Shown here piece by piece: positions 5,238 through 5,417 of a stretch of 5,417 nt of DNA. The first letter of the stretch is position 1, and every line of letters starts with the position of its first letter. This DNA comes from an uncultured Pirellulaceae bacterium. GTDB taxonomy: Bacteria; Planctomycetota; Planctomycetia; Pirellulales; Pirellulaceae. The notes under the pieces are model-generated. The model was not told the DNA's origin, did not search any database, and saw only the letters and a program-made list of their open reading frames with translations. The stretch lies in the NCBI GenBank assembly GCA_947258905.1, contig CAMYKF010000151.1, positions 1-5,417 of the forward strand. The letters are read 5' to 3'. The position numbers were made by a program, and so were the translations under genes.

Positions 5238-5417
5238 ATGAACAGCCTCATAGTGCAAAAGCCTCCCAAAATACTACCGGCGGATCACTTTTTCGCGGTC
5301 TTCTCCGAGCTGGATCAAACCAGCGTCCGCCGTTTATTGGGAACCGAATTCGGGTCGATACCGGACCCGTACACCGGGATCCAACTGCGACAGTTCGAGG
5401 TCGATTGCCTTGATAAA
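5238..5417 (+). CDS. Hypothetical protein, N-terminal 60 residues (3' end outside window)
   Basis: From ATG 5238 the frame stays open for 60 codons to the window edge. The product begins MNSLIVQKPPKILPADHFFA and continues with VFSELDQTSVRRLLGTEFGS and PDPYTGIQLRQFEVDCLDK. I do not recognise the family. It looks like real coding sequence: mixed amino-acid composition, a soluble character with no signal peptide or membrane segment, and a gap of 160 bases from the preceding stop. The frame is open upstream to a TAA at 5178-5180 but offers no ATG, GTG or TTG there, so 5238 is the only reasonable start. There is no Shine-Dalgarno at normal distance. A 6-bp inverted repeat (5202-5207 with 5217-5222) lies just upstream. 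Whether it is cotranscribed with the lipoprotein gene is unclear. Confidence 0.6.
   Translation, partial: MNSLIVQKPPKILPADHFFAVFSELDQTSVRRLLGTEFGSIPDPYTGIQLRQFEVDCLDK

Overview
The window looks like a stretch of a bacterial chromosome from a planctomycete, probably a Pirellulaceae-type organism. This is inferred from protein style. The 634-residue lipoprotein has the layout of a family I associate with planctomycetes (degenerate transglutaminase-like core plus C-terminal TPRs). The alkaline phosphatase contains the HLPFATADG-type segment familiar from that phylum. None of the genes has a convincing Shine-Dalgarno sequence at normal spacing. A Gram-negative-type outer envelope is indicated by the KDO biosynthesis gene. 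No mobile-element gene, tRNA, rRNA or CRISPR array is visible.

Layout, all genes on the + strand: (1) 1-714, the 3' part of an alkaline phosphatase gene cut by the window edge. (2) 715-1304, a 590-base gap without a credible gene but rich in inverted repeats. It holds an inverted pair of GTAG-headed hairpins (728-803) with REP/REPIN geometry, a 10-bp hairpin whose seven-T tract is on the - strand (804-833), two abutting hairpins (846-908), a possible three-way-junction structure (923-1027), and smaller, partly competing hairpins (1092-1217). (3) 1305-2264, a YegS/DgkB-type lipid kinase. (4) 2270-3112, kdsA, starting 5 bases after the kinase stop. (5) 3173-5077, a predicted lipoprotein with a degenerate transglutaminase-like region and TPRs. 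(6) 5238 to the end, the first 60 codons of an unrecognised gene.

The kinase and kdsA are so tightly spaced that they are almost certainly cotranscribed; the lipoprotein gene, 60 bases on, may belong to the same operon. The shared theme would be the envelope: lipid phosphorylation, the KDO sugar of the LPS inner core, and an envelope-anchored protein. kdsA carries all four ligands of the metal-dependent enzyme class (Cys26, His200, Glu237, Asp248).

The most interesting part is the gap at 715-1304. The two GTAG hairpins share geometry (GTAG, 8-base arm, 4-base loop, 8-base arm) and differ by compensating changes in the stem. The paired segments at 933-946 and 1007-1020 enclose two further perfect hairpins. 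These could be a repeat family and an undescribed structured RNA, but neither can be proven from one sequence.
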